Shown piece by piece: positions 1 to 10,603 of a stretch of DNA of 64,000 nt. Under the pieces are notes generated by a model that was not told the origin of the DNA, did not search any database, and saw only the letters and a program-made list of their open reading frames with translations. Within the stretch, counting starts at the first letter, position 1. Each line of letters begins with the position of its first letter. A program made the position numbers and the translations under genes. Source of the stretch: Vanrija pseudolonga (Eukaryota > Basidiomycota > Tremellomycetes > Trichosporonales > Trichosporonaceae); NCBI RefSeq assembly GCF_020906515.1, contig NC_085852.1, positions 2,480,001-2,544,000 on the forward strand, given 5' to 3'.

Positions 1-224
1 CGATTTGACGGAGGAGCTTGAGCGCAACGGTTGGCACCCCATGCCATCCGTGCCAGCACCAATGTGGGGCCGCAAGCCCACTTCGCCAATAGTGGCTGCG
101 CAACCCAGGTAGTTCGCACTGTGGATCCCAGATGTCTCCTCAGTCAACTTCATGATCTGCTTCTGCTTGACTGTATGAACATGCTGAGACTACATTCCAC
201 AGTGAACGCGTCTTGCACATCAGG

Positions 225-1386
225 CTATCCTTCGTCAGCCGGCACTGGCCCATCCCACCCAATTCCTCCAGCAGCCAGCCAGCCTCGCATACATCCAGCC
301 CAACGGTGATCGTCGACGTCCACATCGTAGCCGAGGTAGTCTCTAAATCCTCGGCACAGTCGCTTCAGCAGGTGAGGGTGGGCGGCGTGGCGACAGAGGT
401 GTGCGATATGTGTCCTGGACAGAGCTGGAGGATCTTGCGTCGCAAACGAGACGATTTCCGAGACGGCTTCGAAGGGAAGTTGGAGGGCCACGGAGGTAAG
501 GGACGACGATGGAGGGGCTCGTGCGCGAAGAAAAATGCGAGCCACCGGTAGGCAGTGCATAGCGGCATTGACGGCGCGTGTCGTCAACCTGCTGTTTCGA
601 CGCAGGATCCTCCTGAGCGTCCTCCTATGCGGTCGAGGGAGATTGATTACCTCGTAGTCGATGCCCATAGTGGCCCTATCCCGCAGCTCCAATTTCGTCA
701 AGGTGGTGTTACCGGACGCCAAGGTAGATAATATCTTCAGTCCCGACGGTATCCAATGGGGAGAGTTAACGAGAATGTCGGGTTCGTCAGGATGGTTGAT
801 GCTCAGGTCGGAAACAGAATTCGACCGTGAGCATTGTAGAAAGGCGATGACGGTGTCGATGGGCGTTTCTTGGTGCAATCCGGTGATCGTGAGTTTACTC
901 AGCCTAACGCCGAGGCCACGAGGAGATTCGAGGATGATTCGGTAAAGGTCCAGGGATGGTGACAGTGTCCAGACAGAGAGCTCTTGTAACGTGCATTGTA
1001 GGGCGGCCTCGAGAATAGCTTGTGCCTCGGAATCCTAAATTGTCAGTCAGGAGACACAGACCATCGGCCAACAAGTTGGGGAGACATACCGACAGAAAAA
1101 CCTCGAGGCTCACGTCAAATCCAGTCGCTTTGTGATAATTGAGTTCGTATAACGTTCGGTAGGTCTTATTCCCCAGCCATGGAAGGATGCCTAGGGCTCC
1201 CACTGCGGTGTGGAGAGGCTTGATTCCGAGGTCGACCGAGTCATCTGCCCACCCCGGATATTCCGGTCCACCGTGTGCTTGAAGGCGTAGTAGATAGCCT
1301 GGTCACAAGCAATCAAAAGGGCTCTATAGGTGGGGCTAGCCTGCAGACTCACCACCTCTCTCGTCCTCCGGATCCGTGGCCGACAT
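225..1386 (-). CDS. LRR-A: divergent member of the LRR / C-terminal F-box-like family
   Basis: Model: complement(225..1034, 1090..1298, 1353..1386), 350 aa, introns of 54 and 55 bases. Exon 1 is short and ends in Gly-Gly in phase 1 just before GTGAGT, the layout of the other five family members in this window. The LRR part is weak. The family is recognised from the C-terminal half, where 'RRNSRLTTRAVNAAM' and 'LPVARIFLRARAP' match the shared RN-x2-L...P-x-RI block. An F-box-like stretch 'LPFEAVSEIVSFATQD' follows. No biochemical function is known to me; ligand binding or ubiquitin-ligase adaptor roles are guesses. The start is the ATG at 1386, chosen because it gives the family-typical short first exon. 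This is the most diverged copy, so the exact exon ends are less certain than for LRR-B to LRR-F. Confidence 0.65.
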
Positions 1387-3609
1387 GATGAGGGAATGTT
1401 GAGGTTGAGAAGAGAAAGTATGTGTTTGAGCTCGCGAGGCGTGTGCTTGCGTGGCGCGTGAGAAGGGGGCGCAGCTGGCGGACAAGGGGACGAAGTCCGG
1501 CTCGTGCTAGGATCGGCCTGTCCCGCACGCACAGATCCAAAGACTAGGACGTGACGAGTGGCAGTCGTGACTTGTGTCTCGAGTGCCCACTCCAGCCACG
1601 AAATGTGACGCGTCACCAGTAGCGACCGCATGCGTCCATCACCGCCATTTTCAATATCGACCACGTACACACCTCTGATGCAGGACCACAGACTGGCTGG
1701 TCAATGGTTCCACGAGGTCAGCGTCAGCAATCAACCAATCAGAAGGTGAGGTCCTGAGTCAGTCCAATCACAACCGCGGTTATGCGACTTCCCGATAGGG
1801 GCGGGGGGGCCCGCTGATCGCCGCCTGATCGGCAATGCCTGCGAGTGCCATTCAGGAGTGGCTAATCGGAGCCGCATGTTGCGGGTGTGGCACTCATGAG
1901 TCACCATGTAGCATCACTTCAGCCGAGGGGGACAGAGACTCAACGTCAAAGCCATCTGTGTATGGGCGGTGTGTGACTGCGAATGTTGTTTGATGTTCCA
2001 AGACTGTGCTAACGTTCCGTTGTCAGTGCACTGCGGAGCTCGATGTCATGGATCGAGCGAGTGCGACGAGGTGAGGGATGCGGTACGAGAAAGGACAGGA
2101 TAAAGAGGATGGGGGGACCCTCGACTCATCCTTCTCACCAGAAATTGCCATGGGTCATCCAAGCTTGGTGCAGGCGTTCGGGATGTTGCGTACTCGTGCA
2201 AGGGGTGAGCGAGGTGAAGCCGAGCCGTGCAATTGAAAGAGAATGGTGGGGTGTAAGGTGTTGGCTCGAGGAGTGCAGTGAGTGAATGTTTGCTTGCGAC
2301 TTGTTGACAAGTCTAAACTTGGCGCGCGTCCCAAGACCGGTGGAGGCTGGTACCCCACCACTCCAAGCACTAAAGCACCAAAGCCCATCGTTTTGATTTT
2401 TGTCGAGTTCCGGTACCAAATGGTTGGCTGAGGTTGCTCGACCGCAGGCTGGGAGTCTCGCCCGGAGCGAGCCGAACGAGGAGCAGACCTGGAATCGCTC
2501 ACCCCACCTGGTAATATCACTCCTGGGGCCGCTGATATTTTTTTGTTCCCGTCGCTGTTGGACGTCGGTTGGCCACTACCATTGGTGCCGTCGTCACCAT
2601 CTGCTTACCGGTGCTCACCACCAACCACCGACATTTTTCCCCGTCCATCCTGGAGGAGTGGAGATGGCTGAAACCGGTAGCGATGCATAAGAGACCATGT
2701 TCATGGATACTGTCATCACTGTTGCAATCAAAACGGCCAATGAGGGCCTGCCTGCCTGTCCGCATCGCGTTCTCCACCCTCACCAAAAGACAGTCGCGCT
2801 GCCCAGACGGGGGCAATACCAATGACAAGTCGCAAAAAGTTTGCATGCGATGAGCTATGAAGATATGAAGATATTACAATTGTACAAAGGGTCCGTGGTG
2901 ACTGCGAACAGCTACTGAACCACGGACAGAAGCCTGTACATTGAAATCGTTTTAATCTTGCAAGTAGGCGTATTTCGGGGTTTCGGGAAATGCAGATGTG
3001 GTGCTCGTAGCTCCTACAGCGTGTAGAAGGCGTTAGAGAGCGTCGGGGAGGCCGGTCCAGTGCATGAAGGGTTGTGAGACATGGCGAGGTCGAGACGGGT
3101 CGATTGAGTGGAGGTGGCACTTTCTGCCGCGAGATGGGTGTGGTGGAGGCAGGGAAATCAGTCGCGTGATTGGTGTCCCTGAGTATTGCTGTGCCTCTGC
3201 TGCTCCGCCATTTTGGCTCGTGTCACGTGTGCTCGTGCACTTGTGTGTTGCGACACGCAGTCGAGTGGTCGAGATGTCGGCCGGCACACATCGCGTCGCC
3301 GGCCGGGTCACCGGCTTGTAGCACCCACAATAAAATCGACAAAGCAGTGAAATTGGCATCGTCTTGCAGTTACATAATTCTGTGCGATGTCAAGTCTGGT
3401 GGAAACTGTGTACACTCGCGCCAAGCAGGCCAGCCTTGGAATCGACTTGGACCTGGCGGAAAGGCTGCACGCCATCCAGTGTCGGCATTTGTGCCGCCCA
3501 GCAGTGTTTCTAGAGTCTACAGTGCATCAAGCCTCCGTGGTAATTTTCTGTGTACGGAAATGGCGACGGGTTATAGTTGCAGCCCAACACCACGGAGCAT
3601 CCCTTGGGC

Positions 3610-3735
3610 GCGGTCCTGTGGCTCAGTGGTAAGACGCTGAGACGCAGGGGCCACAGTGACCGCCAAGGGTACTGGGTTCTGATCGGAGAGCGACTGGAAC
3701 CTGGGGAGGATCGCAACCTTTTGCCAGTTGCTTTG
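3610..3735 (+). repeat. tRNA-derived SINE-like repeat, copy 1
   Basis: The head has an A-box-like 'GTGGCTCAGTGGTAAGACG' (from about 3,618) and a degenerate B box 'GGGTTCTGATC' (about 3,675). The tail 'GAACCTGGGGAGG' followed by 'GCAACCTTTTGC' is shared with the copies near 4.8, 5.2 and 6.1 kb. It is too diverged to fold as a functional tRNA. Ends are approximate because no target-site duplication is obvious. Confidence 0.6.
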
Positions 3736-4235
3736 GCGGCTTGCGGTGGTTTGGTCGGTGGAAACGGAGAGTTGTCGGCGATGTCGGCAGAAAACGCCAC
3801 ACACAACGTTTCCCACCGTCGCGTCGTCGCGTCGTCGCACCGGCGCCGTCAGGCATCTTTCCAACTCGGGCTAGACCAGTGCTGTGCATTCAACATTTGC
3901 CCCAAGGCTTGGGAACGACGCGACAACGGCGCACGGCATTGTCGATGCGACCTTGGTGCTGGCACGAGAGTGAGTGCTGGAGGGGTAGAGAAAGTTGCGC
4001 GACGGCATCACTGGTGCTGGCAACGGCTGAAGCCTCAGAAAAGTGACCTTATATGTACAGCAGGTGTAGAAATGTAAACCAGCGGGTTCTCGGTCGTTGG
4101 GGCCCACCTCGCTGTCCACTCTGGGACGACTGAAGGGTGACCTTCGGCCGCATGGTGCGGCAGCAGTTGAAAACGCCTGGTTGACCACCCTCACGCCGAA
4201 TGCCTGTTCAGTTGGTACAGTCGCATAGCATCACT

Positions 4236-4310
4236 GGATAGGCATGGGAGCGGCATGAATGGTTAAGTCCTAGTCGCCGGTTCGAGCCCTTGGGACGGCT
4301 TGAGCTGAAC
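4236..4310 (+). repeat. Short tRNA-like fragment with B box
   Basis: A B-box match 'GGTTCGAGCCC' (about 4,279) is preceded by 'GAATGGTTAAGTCC', an A-box-like piece placed too close for a real tRNA. It lacks the 'CCTGGGAGGTTGGCAACC' tail of the neighbouring copies, so it may be a truncated or separate tRNA relic. Confidence 0.3.
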
Positions 4311-4757
4311 CCCCCAACAGGGGGGTGGGGGAGGTGTCCAGATCCCGGACACCGAATACCCTTTTGCCATTGGCCGACACGGCTTTGCCCCTCCCTGCGT
4401 GCAACACAACGCGTCTCGGGTTGTACCTCGTAGACGCGTCGAGGGAGTGTGTTTCGCGTGTGCGTGGTGATGCTTGGAGAATCCAGACGTGTGTTTTGTT
4501 AATGTGTGCATGGAGGACGTGTGTGTAACAAACACCTGTGTGGAAGGCGCGTGTGTCGCAGAAGCGATGCAGCAGGCGCGCGTGTACTGTACCAGACACG
4601 CTTGTAGCAGGGCCGCGTGCACGCTCGCGAGCTCGTGCAGCAGACACAAGTGTACTGCAAAAAGGCGTTGCGTGTCCGTCATTGGCTGCTTGGAAGTGTG
4701 CACGTGAGCTCCTGCTCAAAAAGAGTGCAGAAACAAGGATAGCACCCCCGCAGTGGT

Positions 4758-4895
4758 CCCGTGGCTGAAACGTTAGATGGCGAGTCACAAGCTAAGCCAC
4801 GGCAACCGGCGGGGGTACCGGGCTCAAATCTCGATAGCAAGAGTGGAGCCTGGGAGGTTGGCAACCTTTGCTGCTCGCTCCTTTTGGTCTCTGTT
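4758..4895 (+). repeat. tRNA-derived SINE-like repeat, copy 2
   Basis: The head 'CCCGTGGCTGAAACGTTAGA' is A-box like. The B-box region reads 'GGGGTACCGGGCTCAAATCT', followed by 'AGCAAGAG' and the shared tail 'CCTGGGAGGTTGGCAACC' and 'TTTGCTGCTCGCTC'. The tail is nearly identical to the copies near 5.2 and 6.1 kb, while the middle of the head differs, as expected for an old dispersed family. Confidence 0.65.
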
Positions 4896-5177
4896 CTGGC
4901 ACACTCGTGCACGTTGGCATTCTGGTACACATCGGGCCTGCTAGACTGCTCGATGCGCTTCTCATGTCTCCGCAAGCGACGCAAGTCAGCCTGCACGCGT
5001 GGAGTTAAAGCACACGCTCCTCTCGAGCAAAAGCGTGGTGGGAAGAAATCGGGTATCCAGTTGGCGGCGTATAGTAGTAAATAACGACTGTCGCAACTCA
5101 GACTGGAGGTGTAGTGTGGAGTGTGAGCGGTGAGGTGAAGAGCCAGCGGGCCGCCCAGCTCCCAGCCCGCGGAGGCT

Positions 5178-5289
5178 TGGCGTGGTGCAGTGGTTAAAAA
5201 CGCATCATTCCAAGTTGAAACGGGTCACAGGTTCGACTCATGGCAAGAGTACGACCTGGGAGGCTGGCAACCTTTTTGCCTCGCTCGAC
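5178..5289 (+). repeat. tRNA-derived SINE-like repeat, copy 3
   Basis: This copy keeps the clearest internal RNA polymerase III promoter: A box within 'GCGTGGTGCAGTGGTTAAAA' and B box 'GGTTCGACTC' at about 5,230. These are followed by 'GGCAAGAG', then 'CCTGGGAGGCTGGCAACC' and 'TTTTTGCCTCGCTCG'. The head is shorter than in copies 2 and 4. Confidence 0.65.
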
Positions 5290-6087
5290 AAAGGGCCAGC
5301 CTGTGATTTCGGCATGGATGGACAAACATGGCTGATGTGGGGGTCGTGACAGACATTTGACAGGTTACCACCACCACGTCATTACTCTTTGGACTTGGGC
5401 CCTTTTTGGTTGTCTGGATTGTGTGTTAACAGTGCGAGACTCGACTGGACATTTAGGCTTGCGCAGAAATGAGACGTGAGTTGTGTTATGACGCGCGGGT
5501 GTTGACGCGCCGAGCGCGCCGAGATGGCTGGTCCCTGAGACGCGATTCCGACGACGCGTAGCACAGGTACTGCAGTCATCCACCAGTATCGCAGCAATTC
5601 ACGAACACTGTGTACATCATTCGCCCATTTGGGTAGCTACAGTATGCTTGCTCAGACCGCTGACCCAGCAGCGTGGTGGGCATGGGCACCCGCGCCATCG
5701 TTGACGCCCCGTCCACATGTAATTTCAAATCTACACGTGTCGCCGGCCTATGCTGAATATGCGCAGCAGAGTCAGGCGACATGCATCTCGTTGTTTACGG
5801 TGGTACTGAGTCAAAGATAAGAGATGCATAAATGTAAGGTGGATACCGGATGCGTCGTATTAATTAATGTGTGGTGGGGTAGCCGCGCCGAAATGCCGGA
5901 GCGGCGGTGGTGACGAGGGGAGCGGTGATGACGAGGACGCGAGCGGTGCTGAGCTTGCAGGTGCAGAGTATGCGAAGTATGGAGCATGGCCATACGCAGT
6001 GCGTCTCGGAGGTGTGCACGTGGTTCGCCGGCCAAGCAAGCGCACGCGGCAGGCCAGAAGGAACTAGGTACTTTACCAGACATCCCC

Positions 6088-6232
6088 GGGCGCTGTGGCT
6101 GAACTTGTAAGACGTTCAGCGCAGCGCAAAGCAGTCACAGCAACAACCCGGGGTACTGGGTTCGAATCTCAAAGCGAGAGGCGAACCTGGGAGGTTAGCA
6201 CCCTTTTGCTGCTCGTCTCGTCTCTTGGTTGG
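6088..6232 (+). repeat. tRNA-derived SINE-like repeat, copy 4
   Basis: The head 'GCTGTGGCTGAACTTGTAAG' is A-box like. The B box is within 'GGGGTACTGGGTTCGAATCT' (about 6,159-6,170), then 'CAAAGCGAGAG' and the shared tail 'GAACCTGGGAGGTTAGCA', 'CCCTTTTGCTGCTCG'. It is the best overall match to a family consensus formed from the four copies. Confidence 0.65.
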
Positions 6233-7498
6233 TGCGGTCAACACGCCGCTGTGTGGCGGTGCGTGGTGTTGTGTGTGGTGTTGTGTGTGGCGTGTGTGTC
6301 CGGCCCGCGCCTCGTCTGGGTGCGAAGCGGAGTGGACCCTGGTAATTTGTCTCATGTTGAATGGCGCGGAAGAGCCACTGACCTGCGTTACAGTGCCGCG
6401 ACTACTTTTGGGCAGCGAGTGAGAAGAGAGGATGAAAGAAAGGGTGCTGGCCAGTGGATGCGTGCATGCACAGCTACACCGAAATGGTGATGTGTAGTCT
6501 TCGGTGAATATAGTACAGTGGTCAGAATCATTGCTGGTTTAGCGGATACAGACTGGTGGGATCTGGGCCGATGCTTCAAGAAACATCGTGGGCCTGCGCC
6601 GCGCTTTGCTCGACGATACACTCAGCAACGGACTGCAGTGAAGCCCAGAGGGGTAATCGACGAGATGCGATGGTGGGGATTGCTTAGATAGATAATGTTG
6701 AGCACTTCTGATCGGAAGTCGGAGTCTCAGGGACGGTGATAGCGAGCGCTGGCTAGTAGTGACTTGCTGGTCCTGGCGGGCCGGTGGTCGGGGCGACGGG
6801 AGGGTGAAATGGATAGATTCAGTGATGGGGAAGCGGTGGATGATTGTTGATCGATCTCTGAGTGGAGTTGCAATTTTGGGTGGTGAGGGAAGAGTGGGAG
6901 TGACGCGGTAGGTGGAGTAGCAGAGCGTGGGTATGAGTGCCAGTGTGACGGGCATGGCGAGCCAACGAAGATGTGGGAAGGAGCAAGAAGGGTTATAATA
7001 TGATAGAGGTGAGATTAGAGACTGAACCGAGTGATGCTTGGGGGTAGCCGATGCGATTGACGCGTAAACTGGGAGAGTGAGGTGCCGAGGCGAGCAGACG
7101 CGTAGGGCCGGAACAGCAACGTCAGGCGCGTCAGGCCTCCCACCCAGCTTAATCCCTGTGCACCATTTTCACCACCAAGCACTTGTTGCTCCACCACCCC
7201 TCATGCATCCATATGCATGCACACGGCACCGTGCAGACCGCGCAACCTGCATACCCAGCCAAACCGCAACACAACCAAGCCGACATTGCCCCCGCGTGCC
7301 GCCCACGTGGCCCACGTGGCCTCGATTTCCCGCCGCCGCTGCCGCCGCCCACCCAGCTCGACCTCATCGTTTCGCGTTTCGCCGCTTGTCAACAACCACC
7401 ATCCATCTCACTGCGCCTCTGGCCGGCCGCACACACGACGAGCAGGACCACGACTACGCCCAAGACTACGCGCCCGTCGCTTACTGCACGACGACGAC

Positions 7499-9780
7499 AT
7501 GGCGTTCCAGCAGATCAACCTCGCCGCCGAGCCGGGCATCGAGCTCCTCCCCAGCTGCGACCGCGTCGTTGCCGAGCGGCTGGAGCTGGTGGGAGAGGAA
7601 GGCGGTGAGTGCCGAGCTTGAGTGAAGAGGGGCGTGGGCGCGTGTTGGAGGCGTAAGCAGGACGAGAGAGCTGCAGAGGGCGCGGCGCGTTTGTGGAATA
7701 CGGCATGTTACTACGGCTCGGCATGGACGCGTCGTACGCGGGCTGCCTGCCGGTCGCTATGTGCGTGCCGGTATCAACGCCCTGCGTCACTGAGGGGATG
7801 AAGAGGTAGCGGGGAGAGGGGCGATGTGTGCTCCTAGCGACGTTGCAAGCTGACACTCTGCGCCGCGCCTTGCCGACACCTCACGCACCGACCTCACAGC
7901 CATCAAGATCTTGAACGCGACGACCAACCGTGCTGCGCAGATCGACGCTGGGCACAACCAGCTGACGGCAGCCAGCTGTCGCGTCCTCTTTGAAGGCCTG
8001 ACGATCCGGCACCAGGCCGTCCCGAGCTGTCCGACACGGCGGCTCCCCGAGACCAAGCGGCCCAAGCCCTTGATGAAACCCCAGTGCATGAGCACCATCG
8101 ACCTGTGCGACAACAACATTGGCGACGAGGGCCTTCTCTACGCGCTCAAGTACTGTGCCGAGGACCATGGCATGATGAGGCTCAACTGTCGCGGCGCGTG
8201 GATCAAGGTGGGTGACATGTTGGGCGGGGTGCTGACGCCAGCTCGACGAGGGCTATGTCGACCAAATGGTCGAGTACATCAACGCGTCGCACCTCGAGAC
8301 TCTGGACCTCGGCTACAATCACCTTTCTCCCGCCGGCGCGATCCGATTCTTCAGCCAGCTCGAGGGCCGCTTGTGTGATCTCGAGCTCAAGGGCTGCGTG
8401 CTGCCCGTGTCAGTCGCTCCGGCAATCGCAGAGTACCTCGCATCACCGCGGTCACGATCCCTCCGTCGCCTGGGGATGAAGTACAACAACCTCAGTCTGA
8501 AAGGCTTCAAGACGGTCATGGCGGCCCTGGAGCGGTCCAACTTCACCCTCGAGGAGCTCGAGCTGTTTGCGACCAACGACCCGTACTACTCGCGCGCGCC
8601 AAGAGAACACGAGTGGTACGGCGGCAAGCCAGACGTTACCGAGCTCGCGATCGCCAACATGCCTGCCAAGGAGTACGACGAGCTGTCGAGCATCATCGAC
8701 GACCAGATCTTCGACGTCCTCGGCCGCAATGAGGAGCTTGGTGGTCGCGTCAACGAGGCGGTCACTCGCGTCCTCGTCCCGGCGCGAATCATCCTGCACG
8801 GGCGAGAACCGACGAAGGCGGAAGCGAAGCGACAAGTCAAGAAGGCAGCTGCAGCTGCCATCGAGGCCGAGAAGCGCAAGAGGCGGAAGGAGAAGGAGCG
8901 CGAGACTTCGGCATACCGACACCTGTGGGAGGATCCGTCCGACGAGGACGAGCTGAGCGAGGGAGAGCTCGAGCAGCTCGAGGAGGCGTATCTGGAAGAG
9001 CTCAACGACGAAGAGTCAAAGAGTGACGAGGACTGGACCACCGACGAGGGGGAAGAGGTCGAGCAAGTCACCCCCAAGCGCTGGGTCAAGGGTGCGGATG
9101 GCATATGGGCGGCTGAAGTCATCGAGGTGGCAGACAGCGACGACCATGCCGACCCACCACCGCCGCCGGAACTCACCATGTTCCCGGTGCTCAAGCTCCC
9201 ACCAGAACTTCAGGTCACGATCGCCGAGTACTCGAGCCAGGACGTGGCGGCGCTGAGCCGGGGGCAGTGGTCGCGGATCTACAGCCACCTCAAGGACCGC
9301 AAGAGCCTGGGCGAGCTCGCTCGCCAACGCCGCGAGTGGATGAAGGGCCACCGGGTGCTCAAGACGGACGACCCGTTCGTCGCCGGCATGCAGGGAGCCG
9401 AGTTCGAGACGCAGTTCCTGCAGAAGCACGGCCTCATGGGATGGGAGGACGACGCGGTGAACCGCGATCTGGCGGCGGCAACGAAGGGCAAGGGCAAGGC
9501 GCGCGCTGAGCCACTCCCCGAGGTCGTCGCCAATGGCATGGCTGCGGGCAGCTCACGCGTGGACCAGCTCACCGCCGCGATGGAGGACCTCGGCGTCGGC
9601 GGCTCGGGCTCGGCGGGCTCGTCATCTCGCGGACAGCCGCGCTCCCTCGCTGCGCGCGTCGAGGAGGTTGAGGATGAGGACGCCGATCCCATGCCGTCAT
9701 CATCCAAGGGCAAGGGCAAGGCCGTCGACCCCATGCCTTCGTCATCCAAGGGCAAGGAGAAGGGTAAAACAAGAGCATAA
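7499..9780 (+). CDS. LRR-B: leucine-rich-repeat protein with C-terminal F-box-like motif
   Basis: Model: join(7499..7604, 7900..8207, 8242..9780), 650 aa, introns of 295 and 34 bases. Exon 2 carries the family opening 'QIDAGHNQL' and 'NNIGDEGLLYALKYCAED'. Exon 3 has ribonuclease-inhibitor-like LRRs such as 'LDLGYNHLSPAGAIRFF' and 'LGMKYNNLSLKGFKTVM'. Next come the block 'GRNEELGGRVNEAV' / 'LVPARIILHG', a long acidic and lysine-rich charged segment absent from the other members, and the F-box-like 'LPPELQVTIAEYSSQDVAAL'. The C terminus is low complexity with a repeated 'DPMPSSSKGK' unit. It is the longest family copy because of the charged insert and tail. Function unknown; a protein-interaction scaffold is the safest reading. 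Confidence 0.85.
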
Positions 9781-10060
9781 TAGCATGGCATGGCATTAGA
9801 CTGTTGTATAGCATGTATGTGTACTAGGGCGTGTGGAGAGGGGGCGAGCGGCTGAAGGAAGGTATCGTATCGCTCACACCAGCTGACCTTGCCACTGACT
9901 AGCGGCCCCTAAGGAGCATCGCTGCACGCACCACACCCACCGGCAACACGACAAGCCCACCAACGGCGTTCGAGTACACAGTCGACGCGCTCACTGCCCT
10001 ACTCGGTCTCCGTCTCCGGCGCCGGCGCGCTGACAACCGACCCCGCTGCAAAACGGACAC

Positions 10061-10147
10061 GGTCGCGTGGCCCAATGGCAAGGCGTATGACTACGACTCG
10101 TTGCAGCAGTAATCATGAGATTGCGGGTTCGATCCCCGTCGTGGCCT
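10061..10147 (+). tRNA. tRNA-Arg(ACG) with intron
   Basis: The acceptor stem GGTCGCG pairs with CGTGGCC, allowing G-T pairs. The 'GTGGCCCAATGG' D-arm is typical of fungal Arg(ACG) tRNA. The anticodon stem is TATGA/TCATG with loop CTACGA...A, giving anticodon ACG and an intron of about 15 bases after position 37. T arm: 'GCGGGTTCGATCCCCGT'. It lies 7 bases upstream of tRNA-Ala, probably in one transcript. Confidence 0.95.
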
Positions 10148-10154
10148 GAGTGCA

Positions 10155-10244
10155 GGGCGTGTAGCTCAGTTGGTAGAGCGTGTCATTCGCATGAGGAGAC
10201 TCTGAGAGTTGACAAGGCCTTTGGTTCGATTCCTAACTCGTCCA
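10155..10244 (+). tRNA. tRNA-Ala(CGC) with intron
   Basis: 'GGGCGTGTAGCTCAGTTGG' begins the acceptor and D arm, and 'GGTTCGATTCC' is the T loop; the end is 'CTCGTCCA'. The anticodon stem TGTCA/TGACA encloses TTCGCA...T, giving anticodon CGC and an intron of about 17 bases. A TTTT run at 10,247-10,250 suits Pol III termination. It is a close paralogue of tRNA-Ala(AGC) at 26,598-26,700. Confidence 0.93.
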
Positions 10245-10246
10245 GC

Positions 10247-10250
10247 TTTT
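10247..10250 (+). terminator. Pol III T-run after the Arg-Ala tRNA pair
   Basis: Four T residues start 3 bases after the tRNA-Ala discriminator base. There is no T run between the two tRNAs, which supports a single dicistronic transcript. Confidence 0.6.
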
Positions 10251-10603
10251 GCCGTTGCGCTGGGCTCTGCCGTGTGAGCTGACGTAGCGCCGACTCGGGT
10301 AGCGCTAGAGCATTATTCTTTTGCGCCGGCTGCTGCAAGGTTGGAGAGGCTTGTGAGTGGCCCCGACTCAAGGGAAGGCGAGGTGTCGGTGCGAGGGTGG
10401 CGTGGGGCGCCAGTGTGGCGGGGTGTGGGGCCACCGTGGCACCACCGTATCCGGCCATATTATCTTTGTTTCACCAATCCATCCCGTTACGGCCACTACA
10501 CTCTCAAGCATACAGGGCTAACACTATGGGCTTGTCAAGCATACTCGGCGCTGAGCTGTGCATGTCTCAGGCTTGTGGCGTTGCCCCGGTCCCCATAACC
10601 ACT
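10251..10603. other. Intergenic, nothing recognised
   Basis: This is the space between the tRNA pair and the stop codon of the sugar transporter on the opposite strand. I see no gene or repeat in it; it should hold the transporter 3' end. Confidence 0.6.

Larger units (their letters stand above)
1387..7498. other. Gene-poor stretch with SINE-like repeats
   Basis: About 6.1 kb without a convincing gene. Open frames here are short, overlap on both strands, often need non-ATG starts and show no recognisable domain. The only organised content I see is the tRNA-derived repeat copies listed separately (3,610 to 6,232) and a shorter tRNA-like piece near 4,240. GT-rich and CA-rich simple sequence occurs around 4,440-4,700 and 6,240-6,310. 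The last few hundred bases before 7,499 are probably promoter and 5' leader of LRR-B. Confidence 0.6.

Noticed and set aside
3617-3700. Possible functional tRNA gene in the 3.6 kb repeat
   Set aside because: The head has A-box and B-box like motifs but the acceptor and anticodon stems do not pair; it fits the SINE-like family instead.
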